From Desulfobaculum sp044987625 (GTDB lineage Bacteria > Desulfobacterota > Desulfovibrionia > Desulfovibrionales > Desulfovibrionaceae), in the NCBI RefSeq assembly GCF_044987625.1, contig NZ_JBJDSB010000002.1:1232404-1296403 (forward strand): DNA of 64,000 nucleotides, given 5' to 3'. Shown in pieces: positions 28,101 through 35,944 of the stretch. Below the pieces are notes generated by a model. It did not search any database. It was not told the DNA's origin and was given only the letters and a program-made list of their open reading frames with translations. The position numbers and the translations under genes are program-made. Position 1 is the first letter of the stretch; each line of letters starts with the position of its first letter.

Positions 28101-29212
28101 ACCCGCGCGGCAAGGCTTTTGCCAATCATTCGCTTCAGCGGCGTGATGAGCAGCTTCAACCCAACAGCGCTGCCGATGGCCTCGGGGAGCGCCTCCCACA
28201 GGCCGTATTCCACGGCTTTGGCGTCAAACTCCTCGCGGGCGGCGTTCCATTCCTCTTGGGTCAGCGGCTGCGCTTTTTTCCCGGCCGCCTTGGCCTCTTG
28301 GGCCTTCTGCTCCTGCAGGGCGTCGCGGTAACGGGAGACGATATCATCCTTAGCCATGCGAAAGGCTGCGGCGCCGGACGCGGACGTCCCGGCCAACCAC
28401 GCGCCGGGGCGCGCTCCGGGGACCGGGGCCAGGGCAACCGGCACACCAGCGCCAAGGCCCGCGCCCATGCTGGTCAGGGAAAATCCGAGGTTTCGCGGGA
28501 ACTGCGCCACATCGCGCACGGTGATGCCGGGCAGGAACTCCGCGCCGGAGCCGTAGCGCTGGGCGTAGTCCTCGCCCCGCTGGCGCACGCGGCGGATAAA
28601 GGCGTCCACCGCGCCCTCCTCGTGGTCAATATCCCCGCCGCGCCACGCGCTGGCCATGGCGGCTGCCGTCTCCTCCGGCACGCGCGCAAAGGAGCGGCCA
28701 AACACCGACAGGCCGCCCAGAAAGTCCGTCTCGGGCTCCCTTTTCCGCCGCTCGCCGGGCTGTGGGCGGGTGAGGATGGCGTCCGGGATGGGCACCAGCA
28801 TCTCATCCACGCGCCGGGCTTCCTCGTCCGTCAGGCCCGGCCCTGTGGGCTTTGCGCCGGTCATGCCGGACATAACGGAGCCGGGCAGGTCGTCCACCGG
28901 CGGCGTTGGCGGATTGCCGGGAATGCCCACGGCGCGCCCGGAAAAGTCCGGGGCATTGCGCTGGGCCACAATGCGCGGATCCTCCGGCGTCATGCCGCGC
29001 ACGGCCTCGTCCGTAATGCTGGGCCCCCTGCCTACGCCAAGCAGCTCCCCCAGCGTGCCAAGGAAGGTGTCGCCTGGCTCCGGCGGTGGCGGCTCTTTGG
29101 GCGCGTACTTATCGATGTAGCGCTGAAACTGCGGCGTGATGGCGTCAATGGCCGGGGAGAAGCTGGCGTCAGCGGGCTTTTGCGGCTGGTCTCGATACGC
29201 TTTTCCCCTCAT
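22097..29212 (-). CDS. Giant polyvalent internal virion/ejection protein
   Basis: A 2371-residue phage protein. Recognisable parts, in order: Gly/Ala-rich hydrophobic segments (~230-290, 350-440); a SAP/HeH-like helix pair (YSVLQKLVRERALTPATRKK, ~600); a Pro/Ser/Glu-rich linker; a DdrB-like ParB domain (PPVVDARGVVLGGNSRAMIL, ~915-950); an HExxH zinc-peptidase-type motif (AAHEIAHHIQ, ~1337); and a C-terminal region with APEFALRNPGRDTFEAFLNS (~1860), a signature of the LPD38 domain. Large polyvalent proteins of this sort are packaged and injected with DNA in podoviruses, where they form the conduit and protect or modify DNA and host proteins. It is last in a block of three virion genes, overlapping the upstream gene by 4 bp, and has GGAGG before its ATG. 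The peptidase activity is inferred from the motif alone. Confidence 0.85.
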   Translation of the reverse strand: MRGKAYRDQPQKPADASFSPAIDAITPQFQRYIDKYAPKEPPPPEPGDTFLGTLGELLGVGRGPSITDEAVRGMTPEDPRIVAQRNAPDFSGRAVGIPGNPPTPPVDDLPGSVMSGMTGAKPTGPGLTDEEARRVDEMLVPIPDAILTRPQPGERRKREPETDFLGGLSVFGRSFARVPEETAAAMASAWRGGDIDHEEGAVDAFIRRVRQRGEDYAQRYGSGAEFLPGITVRDVAQFPRNLGFSLTSMGAGLGAGVPVALAPVPGARPGAWLAGTSASGAAAFRMAKDDIVSRYRDALQEQKAQEAKAAGKKAQPLTQEEWNAAREEFDAKAVEYGLWEALPEAIGSAVGLKLLITPLKRMIGKSLAARVLGKVGGVYGEELVSETITQKGQNPIEQAVDPRVPDISWLEALREVAPQTVLLTTVLGGGTWAGKAVFDAAERKLTGRKASRLVEDAAREGRLGELPDEVFEAIRNNVRELARQDPKDARLAGAARVLEREAALRTQRVRLRPELDDAEYPQGSGVDTSEKAGQNTAHAIIEEASDAAPDGALSPPQLEPPSSHHLSPSNEAPSSSTSAPVPPHAGADLVPSATPYESMKYSVLQKLVRERALTPATRKKADLVRALVADDAQNAAPNTAGEAEQGGEGLAPEPVTAEESLQPDAAPPAEPLSTEPEPSPAVSGKAEGESSAADLVGRRVSMAEGHTGTVISVSGDIARIKWDKGVATYTNPESWGVEDVRAALENEPSTPQQPDVAPEQDPRTLRSRELQDMSKDARAEVFRAHGLNPGEYGFYDGITAILDKEFGHDERIQGSQHAGLDHNDREGAGETAVSGEVAAGRRGAGVTIRHPGGQERAVYALVELEDVTASHLPQSGFQRNPAYPYENERPYHRDTGEQEKVLERAQADVFDPAFVVSEAVDAVHGPPVVDARGVVLGGNSRAMILERVYGDHPEAATAYRDALTARADLVGLSAEDVAAMKQPVLVRMLTDDVGPRKAPRLISTFNRDFKQAVDSRAEGVSAARFISPRTWQHIGSAMHDVDTLRQYFDSPHSRILVDQLIEDGALEKTQAGRLRAPDGRLNEEGKAHVERVLRGVVVDDYELVQRLPASIVKYVDRIIPSAARIMALGSDWNIIPQFRQALELFVDFRASTHDSLSAFLNTGSLMGEDNPAKQDRVVQALLYALRYMKPREFEAAWKSYAHHAGMALGEVQALPGLATSQSKAFRAFATPKTPKDVLPPAKPSAKPPAGPEKGKGAPPEQRAALGRTTAPRRPIPSGIATTPALEDPVRRSSIIAAMAKGLGIPIRVGGVRWPRAGVYKIRPQVVRLLQANDVEVAAHEIAHHIQEWQLMELPAVMPTEVQLLAYDGATDLDCEGFAEFVRLWITNEAVAREEAPGFCALFETNLAKQPDLQNLLAHVRQQWEAWMAQPDVAKVLSVIDHRGDRKRRWFPTFNDLYTQVVDELHPFKVLSDMAAKRRGAKLDPRKDPYLLAWALRGWVGKAEHFLKWGTFRMDADGYTVTGPSLREILLPVEQKGLRRLLDAYLVARRARADARVHSGFKNIIPQPVWGNAEAEIREAHPEVVQAAEELEAYCNSLLDLLVDSGRMSAESAAFIRKKNLFYTPLHRVMERETPASAGTSRRRFGGLFSPVKRLKGSSRDIIPPTESILKNTFAFMNVAERNRVGRALLELTLIEGLGVKIEAKPLHTKVNRVETREALRQLLDMLSMMRGKLGDYFDVVGELVEDVDAIDEVIKIVTAQDFLEEFGIEGVQKVLKERGLTFDDLEPLQKFFQTFRPDFHRTGPGEVIFYSKGRPYLVELDDEMYKAVQGLNPEAPSLLLRILALPASILRAGATLAPEFALRNPGRDTFEAFLNSEELHVPYYSMMKGLFHVMGRDDAYKRFYASGGAHGALVSLDRDYLSKNLDHLLADRTKQVKHLITHPIELLRAFSEATEEATRVADFDARTKRDASGRGHLEAGIAARDLTIDFSRGGAKTLAMNMLVAFWRATVGGTDRMVRAMRKNPKRYASRAFMGITLPSILLWLTQKDDPIYQELKAWRRILFWNVVVRPTGAKPYVVSLPKPHAPGILFGSFPEMVLDWMDKEDPEGLTEAGRALLESLWPGIMPTGLTPFVEWWAGRNWFFDRPTVPRGKEALEPVLQYSTHTPETLKLLARAMHRIPWLQEAANPAKMDNLVRSLTGGLGRLSLEGLDALLETAGVVEAPPAPKHGWQDLPGIRGMARRFPTTSTRSIEVFYKRYNQRKRTINSIKQRAGLRGTGARVELPPDLQAMDRAARALALLRRMARDIYADENATAEGKREALDAIFIQMINVARQGIGKPPIQESSHGTQNQTPNPPPQPRPWSPQSKTP

Positions 29213-30516
29213 CGCCCACCCTCCTGCGCGGCCACAAGCCCGCCCGGCAGACCGCCTTCACCGGGGTACAGGATGCCCTTGATTTCGTCGTAGGACAGGA
29301 CGCCCTCGGCCAGCAGGTCAATTTCCATCTCACGCCGGGCCGCGCCCCAGTTGGGGCCGGTGGCCTGTCGCACGCGCTCTACTTCGGCGTGCACGCCCTC
29401 CAGCACGCGGCGGCGCATGTCGTCGCCCACCTGCACGCCCGTGGCCTGCCGCGCCTTGGCCTGCAGCTGGTTCACGGCGATAAGATCGCGCATAGCTCCG
29501 GCGCTGCCGCCCTTGGCCCTCGCCGCCATATCCGCCAGCGCATCCTCCACGCCCTGCGTGTTGAAGGTGTAGCCGCCCTGCCCGTCCGGCACCATCAGCG
29601 GTTGCCCGCGCTCGCCGTAGCCCTCAAGGTGCATGGCCATAGCCCCGCGCAAATCGCTCACCTTGGGCGCGGCCTGCGGCTGGCCGGAGAGCGGCTGAAA
29701 GCGTCCGCCCTCGGCCACGCCAAGGGTGCCGTCACCGGCCTTCAAAATCTTTGGCGCATCGTCCTGCTTGGGCTCGGGCTGACCCTTGATGAGGGAGAAC
29801 ACGCCGCCCTCAACCGTGCCAAGGCTCCCGTCGCTGGCGCGGAGCACTTTGGGCGCTTTGGCCTGCTGGCGAGTCAGCGCCGAGTCATAGACCGGGCCGG
29901 AGTAGCCGTCCAAACTGTCGCTGTAGACCGGCAGCCCCCGCGCGTCGCGGCCAATCTCCTCGCGCGGCTCGCTCCCGGCCAGAATCTGCACGCGCAGGCC
30001 GCCGGGCGCGCCCTCGTCTGGCACCACAACGCCCTGCCCCCGTCCGGGGACGTTAACCACTTGCGGGGCGCTCTTTTTCATCTTCCCGGCAAGCACCGTG
30101 GTCAGCCACGTTTTGGGGTCTGTGGCCGCCGGTACCACGCGCTGCATCAGGTCCTCCCGGCCGGAAAAGCGAAACTCCGACGCCGGGTCGTATTCCTTGG
30201 TGCGCCCCTGATCCACCATGCGGTAGCCTTTGAAGGTAATGGCGCCGGTCTGCGGGTCCTCGGTGTAGTCGTAGCCGAGGTCATTGGGGAAAAGGTCAGT
30301 CCCCAGCTTCGCCACCACGGCTGGGTCGCCGCCGGAAAGGATAAGCGCCTTGGCAAATTCGCCCTGCCGCTGTGCTTCCTCGCGCAGTTCGCGCTGGGAG
30401 AGGAGTTCCTCCATCTGAAACTCCCGCGCCGCGTTGTCCGCGCGAAGCTGCGGCAAGCGCGCGCCAAGATTCACGCCCCGTTCCAGCCCCTCGCTTGCGC
30501 TGTCCCAAAATCCCAT
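29209..30516 (-). CDS. Putative internal virion protein
   Basis: A 435-residue protein with a helical N terminus (LERGVNLGARLPQLRADNAA, then EELLSQRELREEAQRQGEF) and a central part with three similar segments of about 40 residues, each containing APKVLRASDGSLGTVEGGVF-like text (KILKAGDGTLGVAEGGRF is the second). These look like short internal repeats. It lies between two other virion-type genes with tight spacing and a G-rich ribosome site. Position before the giant ejection protein is that of gp15/gp16-like internal proteins in podoviruses. Homology was not tested. Confidence 0.7.
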   Translation of the reverse strand: MGFWDSASEGLERGVNLGARLPQLRADNAAREFQMEELLSQRELREEAQRQGEFAKALILSGGDPAVVAKLGTDLFPNDLGYDYTEDPQTGAITFKGYRMVDQGRTKEYDPASEFRFSGREDLMQRVVPAATDPKTWLTTVLAGKMKKSAPQVVNVPGRGQGVVVPDEGAPGGLRVQILAGSEPREEIGRDARGLPVYSDSLDGYSGPVYDSALTRQQAKAPKVLRASDGSLGTVEGGVFSLIKGQPEPKQDDAPKILKAGDGTLGVAEGGRFQPLSGQPQAAPKVSDLRGAMAMHLEGYGERGQPLMVPDGQGGYTFNTQGVEDALADMAARAKGGSAGAMRDLIAVNQLQAKARQATGVQVGDDMRRRVLEGVHAEVERVRQATGPNWGAARREMEIDLLAEGVLSYDEIKGILYPGEGGLPGGLVAAQEGGR

Positions 30517-30528
30517 GGCTCACCCCCC

Positions 30529-31389
30529 TTACAGCAAAAGACTCATCAACCCGATGCCAGCGGCCTGCCCGCCCACATTGCCAAGGAATCCGCCAATCCC
30601 GGCCCCACCGCTTTGCGAGGACGACTGCGACTGCGTGCGGGTGCCGGCGTTCAGCGCGGCAAGGGCACGGTCTGCGGGGTTGCCCACGGGCAGGCCCGGC
30701 AAGCCGCCGGCCTGATACGGCATGGCCCCGCCAGCGCCGGTGCTGGTGCTCGCGACGCCCGGCAGCCCGGACGCGCGACCACGCATGCTCATGGCGGTGG
30801 CCAGCTTGGACCACGCTTTGTCGTCCTCGCCAACGCGCGCGGCGGTGCGCGCTCCGGCTGTGGTGCGCGCCCGGTCCCGCGCAATGGTGGACAGCATGGA
30901 GCCGGAGCTGGCCCCGCTGCGCCCAGCGGCCCGGCGCGCCGCGCCTTCCGTGCCCTTGTATGCTGCGGCAACGTCTGCGCTGGCCCGGCCCATAGCGCCA
31001 AGGGTGTCCGGCCCTTTGGCGGCCTGTGCGTAGAAGGCGTCCGCCACGGGGCGCGCCCGCTCCATCTCCGCCAGCTGCTCCGAAACCAGCGCCTCCTTCA
31101 CCGGGCGCCCCAGCTCTAGATCAAAAAGCGTTTCCTCAAGGCCCGCCTGCGCCACGCGGCGGCGCAGAGGGAGTAGCTCGCGCTGGGTGGCCAGCTCCTC
31201 CGTGGTCAGGCCCTGCCGCTCAGGCAGCACGGCCAGATTCGCGTTGGCGAGCTCGCGCTCGTAGGGCAAAAAGTGCTCCTTGTAGAGCGCAAGCTGTTCC
31301 TCGCTCAGGGTGGCGAGCTTGCGCGCGGCCTCGGGATCCACCGCGTTGATGGTGGTTGTGCTCTCGTATCCGCTATTGCCAACGCTCAT
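30529..31389 (-). CDS. Putative internal virion protein (gp14-like by position)
   Basis: A 286-residue protein: a helical N-terminal half (EEQLALYKEHFLPYERELAN, then ERQGLTTEELATQRELLPLR) and a Gly/Ser/Ala-rich C-terminal half ending in a small hydrophobic stretch (GGFLGNVGGQAAGIGLMSLLL). That layout is usual for small ejection proteins that enter the host envelope. It overlaps the preceding gene by 4 bp and has GGAGG before the ATG. Confidence 0.68.
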   Translation of the reverse strand: MSVGNSGYESTTTINAVDPEAARKLATLSEEQLALYKEHFLPYERELANANLAVLPERQGLTTEELATQRELLPLRRRVAQAGLEETLFDLELGRPVKEALVSEQLAEMERARPVADAFYAQAAKGPDTLGAMGRASADVAAAYKGTEGAARRAAGRSGASSGSMLSTIARDRARTTAGARTAARVGEDDKAWSKLATAMSMRGRASGLPGVASTSTGAGGAMPYQAGGLPGLPVGNPADRALAALNAGTRTQSQSSSQSGGAGIGGFLGNVGGQAAGIGLMSLLL

Positions 31390-31832
31390 GTCAGGCCCTC
31401 CAAATATGCGCCAAGGGTTTCATCGTGCACCATGCGCCGCACCTGCGGACCAACGCTGCGCATGTAGTCATACCCGCCGATAAGCCCGGCGCACTGGATG
31501 ATGACGTCGCCCAGTACGTCGCGCAGGACAAAGGCCACGGTGCGGTCGTGGTCCGTGCCGCGCTCCAGCTCGTTGGCGTCCAGCCAGCACGTGATGTAGC
31601 AGCGCATGAGCGGCTGGAGCATGGCCCGGTGGCGCCGGAAAAAGTGGTTCTCCGGGATGCCCACCAACGCCAGCCAAAAGGCTTTGCTCACGGCCTGCGG
31701 CGGCACAGCGCGGTCGCCGTCCACAAGGTCGTCCCAGATTTGGCTGAGCAGCCCCATGTCCTCCACAAGGCGCACGGCCTCCGGCTCATTCTGCAAAACG
31801 TCCGCCCAGCGGGCATATTCCTGCGTTGGCAT
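31386..31832 (-). CDS. Conserved-type phage protein, function unknown
   Basis: A 148-residue, mostly helical soluble protein (RWADVLQNEPEAVRLVEDMG, FFRRHRAMLQPLMRCYITCW). It has no signal or membrane segment. It sits between the tail spike-like gene and the internal virion genes with 2-4 bp junctions and a GGGGAG ribosome site, so it is part of the virion or its assembly pathway. I do not recognise the family. Confidence 0.7.
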   Translation of the reverse strand: MPTQEYARWADVLQNEPEAVRLVEDMGLLSQIWDDLVDGDRAVPPQAVSKAFWLALVGIPENHFFRRHRAMLQPLMRCYITCWLDANELERGTDHDRTVAFVLRDVLGDVIIQCAGLIGGYDYMRSVGPQVRRMVHDETLGAYLEGLT

Positions 31833-31834
31833 GG

Positions 31835-33979
31835 CTACTCCCCTATGGCGATGATGTTCACGTCCCCGCTAGCGAGGACCGTGGCGCTGGCAAGGTGAAA
31901 GTCAAACGCGTCGAACTGGATTTCGTTGGTGACTTGGGACGGATTGGTCGCGTAGCGCCACAGCGTGGCGGAAACGGAGACGCTGGTCAGCGTCAGCGAC
32001 GCCGACGCGGCGCAGTTGGTGAGCGAGGTGAAATCCAGCTCAAAGGACGAGGACGACAGCACCGAGCCTGCGCCGTCGCTTTCACTGCGGCTGACGGACG
32101 TGGAGCCGCCACCAAAGGTGGTGTACCACTGGCCCACGCCGGAAAGGCGCACCTCCGCGATGACGCTGGCCGCTTCGCCGTCCACCAGGGCCTGCGTCAC
32201 GTCCACCTGCCCGGAAAAATTCCACGTGTAGTCCACGGACTGGACGTTCCAGCCGGACGTACTCACCGCAGGCATGGCCACGCCCGCGCTGGTGGATGTG
32301 GGCCCGCTTGAGGATGAGCCGTTCAGGCTGAGCGCCGTACCGGGACTGACCTGCGCCGTGCGCGTGGTCCACTCCTTTTCCGGCGCGGACACGGTGAAGG
32401 TGCCGCCCGCCAGCGCGCCCATGGCCTGCACCGCCAGCGCATGCGTGCCGGCGCTGAGCGAGAGGGAAAAGGCGTCATCGACAAAGTCCAGCGTGGGACC
32501 GATGGTGACGCTGCGCCACGGCTGGGCCGCGCCGTCCACCACCACGCGCCACTTTATACGCTTGGCGTAGAACGTGTTGCTGGTGCCTGTTGGCGTCACG
32601 GACTTGAGGCGCACGTGGACGGTGACGCCATCGCAGTTGGCGGGAGTGTGCACGGTGCCCGTGGCGAAGGTCGTGTTGTCCAAGGCTGAGGAGCCGGCCA
32701 GCCCCACCACCTGACTGCCGCCCGCCGGGTCCAGCGTCAGCTGCGCTACGGGCAGCACCTCCCAGAAGTCGGTGAGGCCGGACTTTTTGCGCACCTGCGC
32801 CCCAAGGTGGAAGAACTGATTCTGCCCGCTGTGCTCGCCGCTGTAGCACTGCAAATTGGCGGGGGAGACCAGCACGCTTGGCTGCGTGCGGAAGTAGCCA
32901 AGGTCCGCCCATTGGTTGTTGGGCACGGCCACAAGGTGATTCCAGTTCTTCACGTTCTTGGCGAGGCGGTGGGCGCCGTCCAGCCAGCGGTAGAAGCGCA
33001 GGTCCCCGTCCTCCAGCTGGGCAAAGTCGAAGCCCTGATTCACGCTGCCGTCTTCATTCACCGCGCCATCCGGGCCTATGAGCAGGCGCGCGTGGTTGGC
33101 GCCAACGTTGCCGGTATCCAGCAGCACGTTTCCGGCTCCGGCGTAGAGCACGCCGCCTTCGGCAAGCCGCAGCGCCGCCCGCGCGCTGATTTCGCGGCCC
33201 GTGAGAGTGCCGGCCTCCACCATTTGGGCAATGATGGTGCCGTCGCAAACCATGTCCGCCGCCAGGCCCACAGCGGGCTGCCCGGCAATGGTGCCCACGG
33301 CGAACACCGGCTTTGGCGCAAGGCCCTCCTGCGGCAGCGCCACCTTGAAGCTGTCCGCGATGATGGTGTGCACCGCGTCGTAGCGGGTGTCGTCAAAGAG
33401 CTTGGTCAGGGCCTCGTTGATGGTGGCCGGGAACACCGCCGGCGCCACGGCCCCGCCCTGCACGTCCGGTGGCGTCCACACGGAATAGCGCTCCATGTAG
33501 GACTTGGAGCGTACCCAGTAGTAGGCGTCGGCCATGGTGGAGACGGCGGTATCGCGAAACGTCGCCACCGGCTTGGTGACCACGCCCACACGCTGGGCGT
33601 CCCGGCGGTCCGGCGTCAGCGAGCGCCAGACCTCCACATGCCACAGGCGCTCGTCGTCCGGCAGCGTCCACGACAGGTGCGCCGACGCCATCTGCCGCTG
33701 CACAACAAGGTTCGTTGGCGGATTAGGCGCGCGCTCGTCGGTTTGCAGGGTGGAGAAGTTGAACATGGCGCGGGTGGACCGGGCAAAACGCGCCGGCGGC
33801 ACGCCGATGGTGTCGAGGTCACGCACCAGGAGCGCGCGGTCCAAGGCAGCGCCAGAGCGCCGCCCAAGGAGCACCTCCAGCACCTCGCGAACGCGGGTGA
33901 AAAACGCGGCCTGCTCCGGGGGAAGCCCCGCCGGCACTGCCGGAAGCTGGGGAAGGAGCGTCCTCGGCTTACCCGCCAC
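31835..33979 (-). CDS. Tail/receptor-binding protein with fibronectin-like domain
   Basis: A 714-residue structural protein. Residues ~80-170 read like a fibronectin type III module (NPPTNLVVQRQMASAHLSWT, then YYWVRSKSYMERYSVWT). A region typical of tail-tip host-specificity proteins follows (EALTKLFDDTRYDAVHTIIA, then ISARAALRLAEGG), and the C-terminal half is Ser/Thr/Gly-rich beta structure, as in receptor-binding domains. The start is GTG at 33979 with GGAGGTG before it; it overlaps the upstream tail gene by 11 bp. It probably determines host binding; the receptor is unknown. Confidence 0.78.
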   Translation of the reverse strand: MAGKPRTLLPQLPAVPAGLPPEQAAFFTRVREVLEVLLGRRSGAALDRALLVRDLDTIGVPPARFARSTRAMFNFSTLQTDERAPNPPTNLVVQRQMASAHLSWTLPDDERLWHVEVWRSLTPDRRDAQRVGVVTKPVATFRDTAVSTMADAYYWVRSKSYMERYSVWTPPDVQGGAVAPAVFPATINEALTKLFDDTRYDAVHTIIADSFKVALPQEGLAPKPVFAVGTIAGQPAVGLAADMVCDGTIIAQMVEAGTLTGREISARAALRLAEGGVLYAGAGNVLLDTGNVGANHARLLIGPDGAVNEDGSVNQGFDFAQLEDGDLRFYRWLDGAHRLAKNVKNWNHLVAVPNNQWADLGYFRTQPSVLVSPANLQCYSGEHSGQNQFFHLGAQVRKKSGLTDFWEVLPVAQLTLDPAGGSQVVGLAGSSALDNTTFATGTVHTPANCDGVTVHVRLKSVTPTGTSNTFYAKRIKWRVVVDGAAQPWRSVTIGPTLDFVDDAFSLSLSAGTHALAVQAMGALAGGTFTVSAPEKEWTTRTAQVSPGTALSLNGSSSSGPTSTSAGVAMPAVSTSGWNVQSVDYTWNFSGQVDVTQALVDGEAASVIAEVRLSGVGQWYTTFGGGSTSVSRSESDGAGSVLSSSSFELDFTSLTNCAASASLTLTSVSVSATLWRYATNPSQVTNEIQFDAFDFHLASATVLASGDVNIIAIGE

Positions 33980-35627
33980 GGCACACCTCCGACACGCTCA
34001 GGCCAAGGCGCACCTCGCGCACCAGGGCCGTCCCTTCAAGGCGAATGGCGTAGCGCCGCGCCCGCGCGCCGCCCGGCAGGCGAAACACCGCGTCATCCGT
34101 GACCTCATGCGCGAAGACCTCCGCCCCGTCTTGGATGAGGGTGAAGGTCACGCTTTCCCCTGCGGCAAAGTCTCCGCGTACCTGCGCCGCGCGCGGAGTG
34201 ACGGCAATGCCCGTCACAATGTCCCGGCTCTGCCACGCATACGTCAGCGGCGCGCCCTGCTTGAAGGCCTGCACAGCGGAGGCGCCGGCGGCCTCGGTGA
34301 GCAGATGGAGCGTGTCGGTCTGCGGATCCACATGCGCGCCCCACACCGCGCCCGGCAGGGCAAAGCGTTGGCATTCGCTACCGTCAAAGGCGATGCGGTA
34401 GCCGGCACCCGTGCCGCGCACAAAGGCGAGGTACGCGCCGCCATAGAGCACCGCGCACCAGTCCTGCGGCGCAAGCTCCTGCCACTGCTCCCGCGTGAAT
34501 AGGGCCCGCGTCACGCACTCGCCGCTACCGCCGCGCAGCACGAACAGGCCTTCCGCACTGGCGTAGGCCACGCCGTCCGGAATATTCACAAGGCTCGCCC
34601 CGCTCACGCAGCCCTGCATAAACGGCAGCGGGCGCAGGGTCATGCTGGCCGGGTCCGCGCCCTCCAGCAGATAGGGGCGCGTGCGCGTAGCCGCCACCAC
34701 AATGCCGCCCATATGCCCAAGGCCCATCACCTCGGACTCGCAAAACCGCCGGTAGTCCACGCTTCCGTCGTTTTCGCCGCGCGGAAAGGCATACGGCACG
34801 CGCGCTGGCGAAACATACAGCGTATTCCCGGCGTGCCCCACCAGCACACCGTTATCCGTGGCGATGCACCCTGCCAGCGCATCCGGCGGCGCGTCCCACC
34901 CTTCGGTTTCCAGCGCGTCTCCGGGCAAGTCGGCCTCGGCCAGCGCGTCCACATACGCGCCCTGCGTGGCGGGGATTTCGGCCACAAACAGATACGCCGC
35001 CCCGCTCGTCCCGGCCACGGTGCGGTACACGCGAATGTGCGACACCGTCAGGCCCACAAGGACCGGCAGCGCAAAGCCACTGACGCGCACGCTCTGCCCG
35101 TCAGCGACGTCCACCACCGGCGTTGGCGGCGAGGGCGCGGACTCGCGAAGGGCCGCTCCGCCCTCTCTCCACGGCGCGCACAGGGTGTAGACATAGGACG
35201 ACGAACGCGCCACCTCCTCCCCGGCCTCGCCCTCCAGCTCCAGAACCGGCGCGGTCTGCGGGGCGGGGATGCCAAGGCGTAGGGTGTTATTGGGATACGT
35301 AGCCCCAGCTCCAGACGTCGCCAGAGCATGGTCGGTGAGCTGGGCGGGTCCGTCACCAAAGATAAAGATGCGCCCGGCGGTGTCCTCGGCAAAGGCGCGC
35401 ACCACCGAGACAGGCGCGGTCCACGCCAGCCAGTCGCCCTCCAGCAGGAAGATGCGCCGCACGTCCCCGGCATGGGGCAAGGGCGTTGCCGCCCCAAGGC
35501 CCGCCAGCGGCGCGAGGGTGCCGCGCGCAAGGTCGCAGTTTTGAGCCAGTGCGGCGTGCTCCGGCGGCAGCAACTCCGGCGCGGCGCTGGGGATTTCGCC
35601 CCGGAAGAGGCGCGTTTGAAACAGCAT
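33969..35627 (-). CDS. Tail structural protein (probable beta-propeller/tail needle-sheath type)
   Basis: A 552-residue, beta-rich protein with repeated short strands separated by Gly/Asp turns (FRRFCESEVMGLGHMGG-type blocks, then VAYASAEGLFVLRGGSGE and TRPYLLEGADPASMTLRP), suggestive of a propeller fold. N terminus MLFQTRLFRGEIPSAAPELLP resembles podoviral tail proteins. The ATG at 35627 shares its A with the TAA of the preceding gene (TAATG), a coupling signature, and GGGAGT precedes it; the much longer frame starting at 35858 is only read-through over that gene. Confidence 0.72.
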   Translation of the reverse strand: MLFQTRLFRGEIPSAAPELLPPEHAALAQNCDLARGTLAPLAGLGAATPLPHAGDVRRIFLLEGDWLAWTAPVSVVRAFAEDTAGRIFIFGDGPAQLTDHALATSGAGATYPNNTLRLGIPAPQTAPVLELEGEAGEEVARSSSYVYTLCAPWREGGAALRESAPSPPTPVVDVADGQSVRVSGFALPVLVGLTVSHIRVYRTVAGTSGAAYLFVAEIPATQGAYVDALAEADLPGDALETEGWDAPPDALAGCIATDNGVLVGHAGNTLYVSPARVPYAFPRGENDGSVDYRRFCESEVMGLGHMGGIVVAATRTRPYLLEGADPASMTLRPLPFMQGCVSGASLVNIPDGVAYASAEGLFVLRGGSGECVTRALFTREQWQELAPQDWCAVLYGGAYLAFVRGTGAGYRIAFDGSECQRFALPGAVWGAHVDPQTDTLHLLTEAAGASAVQAFKQGAPLTYAWQSRDIVTGIAVTPRAAQVRGDFAAGESVTFTLIQDGAEVFAHEVTDDAVFRLPGGARARRYAIRLEGTALVREVRLGLSVSEVCRGG

Positions 35628-35935
35628 TACAGCACTCCCACGCACTGGGTGAGGGGCACGCCCTCGTCGTCGTGACCGTCCGCAATAACGCGCGCCCACG
35701 CCTCCACCTCGCTCTCCCCGGCGGCGGGGATGACCACGGCGCGCGGATACTCGCTCCGGTGCCGGTCCACGGTGAAGGCCGCGCTCCGCGCCTCCAGATG
35801 CGCCATAATGCCCGCCGTGTCGCCCGCGAGTTCCGCCGGGACGTCGCCGCACCGCCATGCGCGCCCGTCTAGTTCAAACTCCACATGGAGCCGGCCTCCG
35901 TCCGGGCGCTCTCGGATACTGAGCACTTCAATCAT
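35627..35935 (-). CDS. Small phage structural/assembly protein
   Basis: A 102-residue soluble protein (MIEVLSIRERPDGGRLHVEF). Placed between fibre-like and tail genes with coupled junctions on both sides, so it is probably a minor tail or assembly factor. No family recognised. Confidence 0.7.
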   Translation of the reverse strand: MIEVLSIRERPDGGRLHVEFELDGRAWRCGDVPAELAGDTAGIMAHLEARSAAFTVDRHRSEYPRAVVIPAAGESEVEAWARVIADGHDDEGVPLTQCVGVL

Positions 35936-35944
35936 TTCGGCCTC

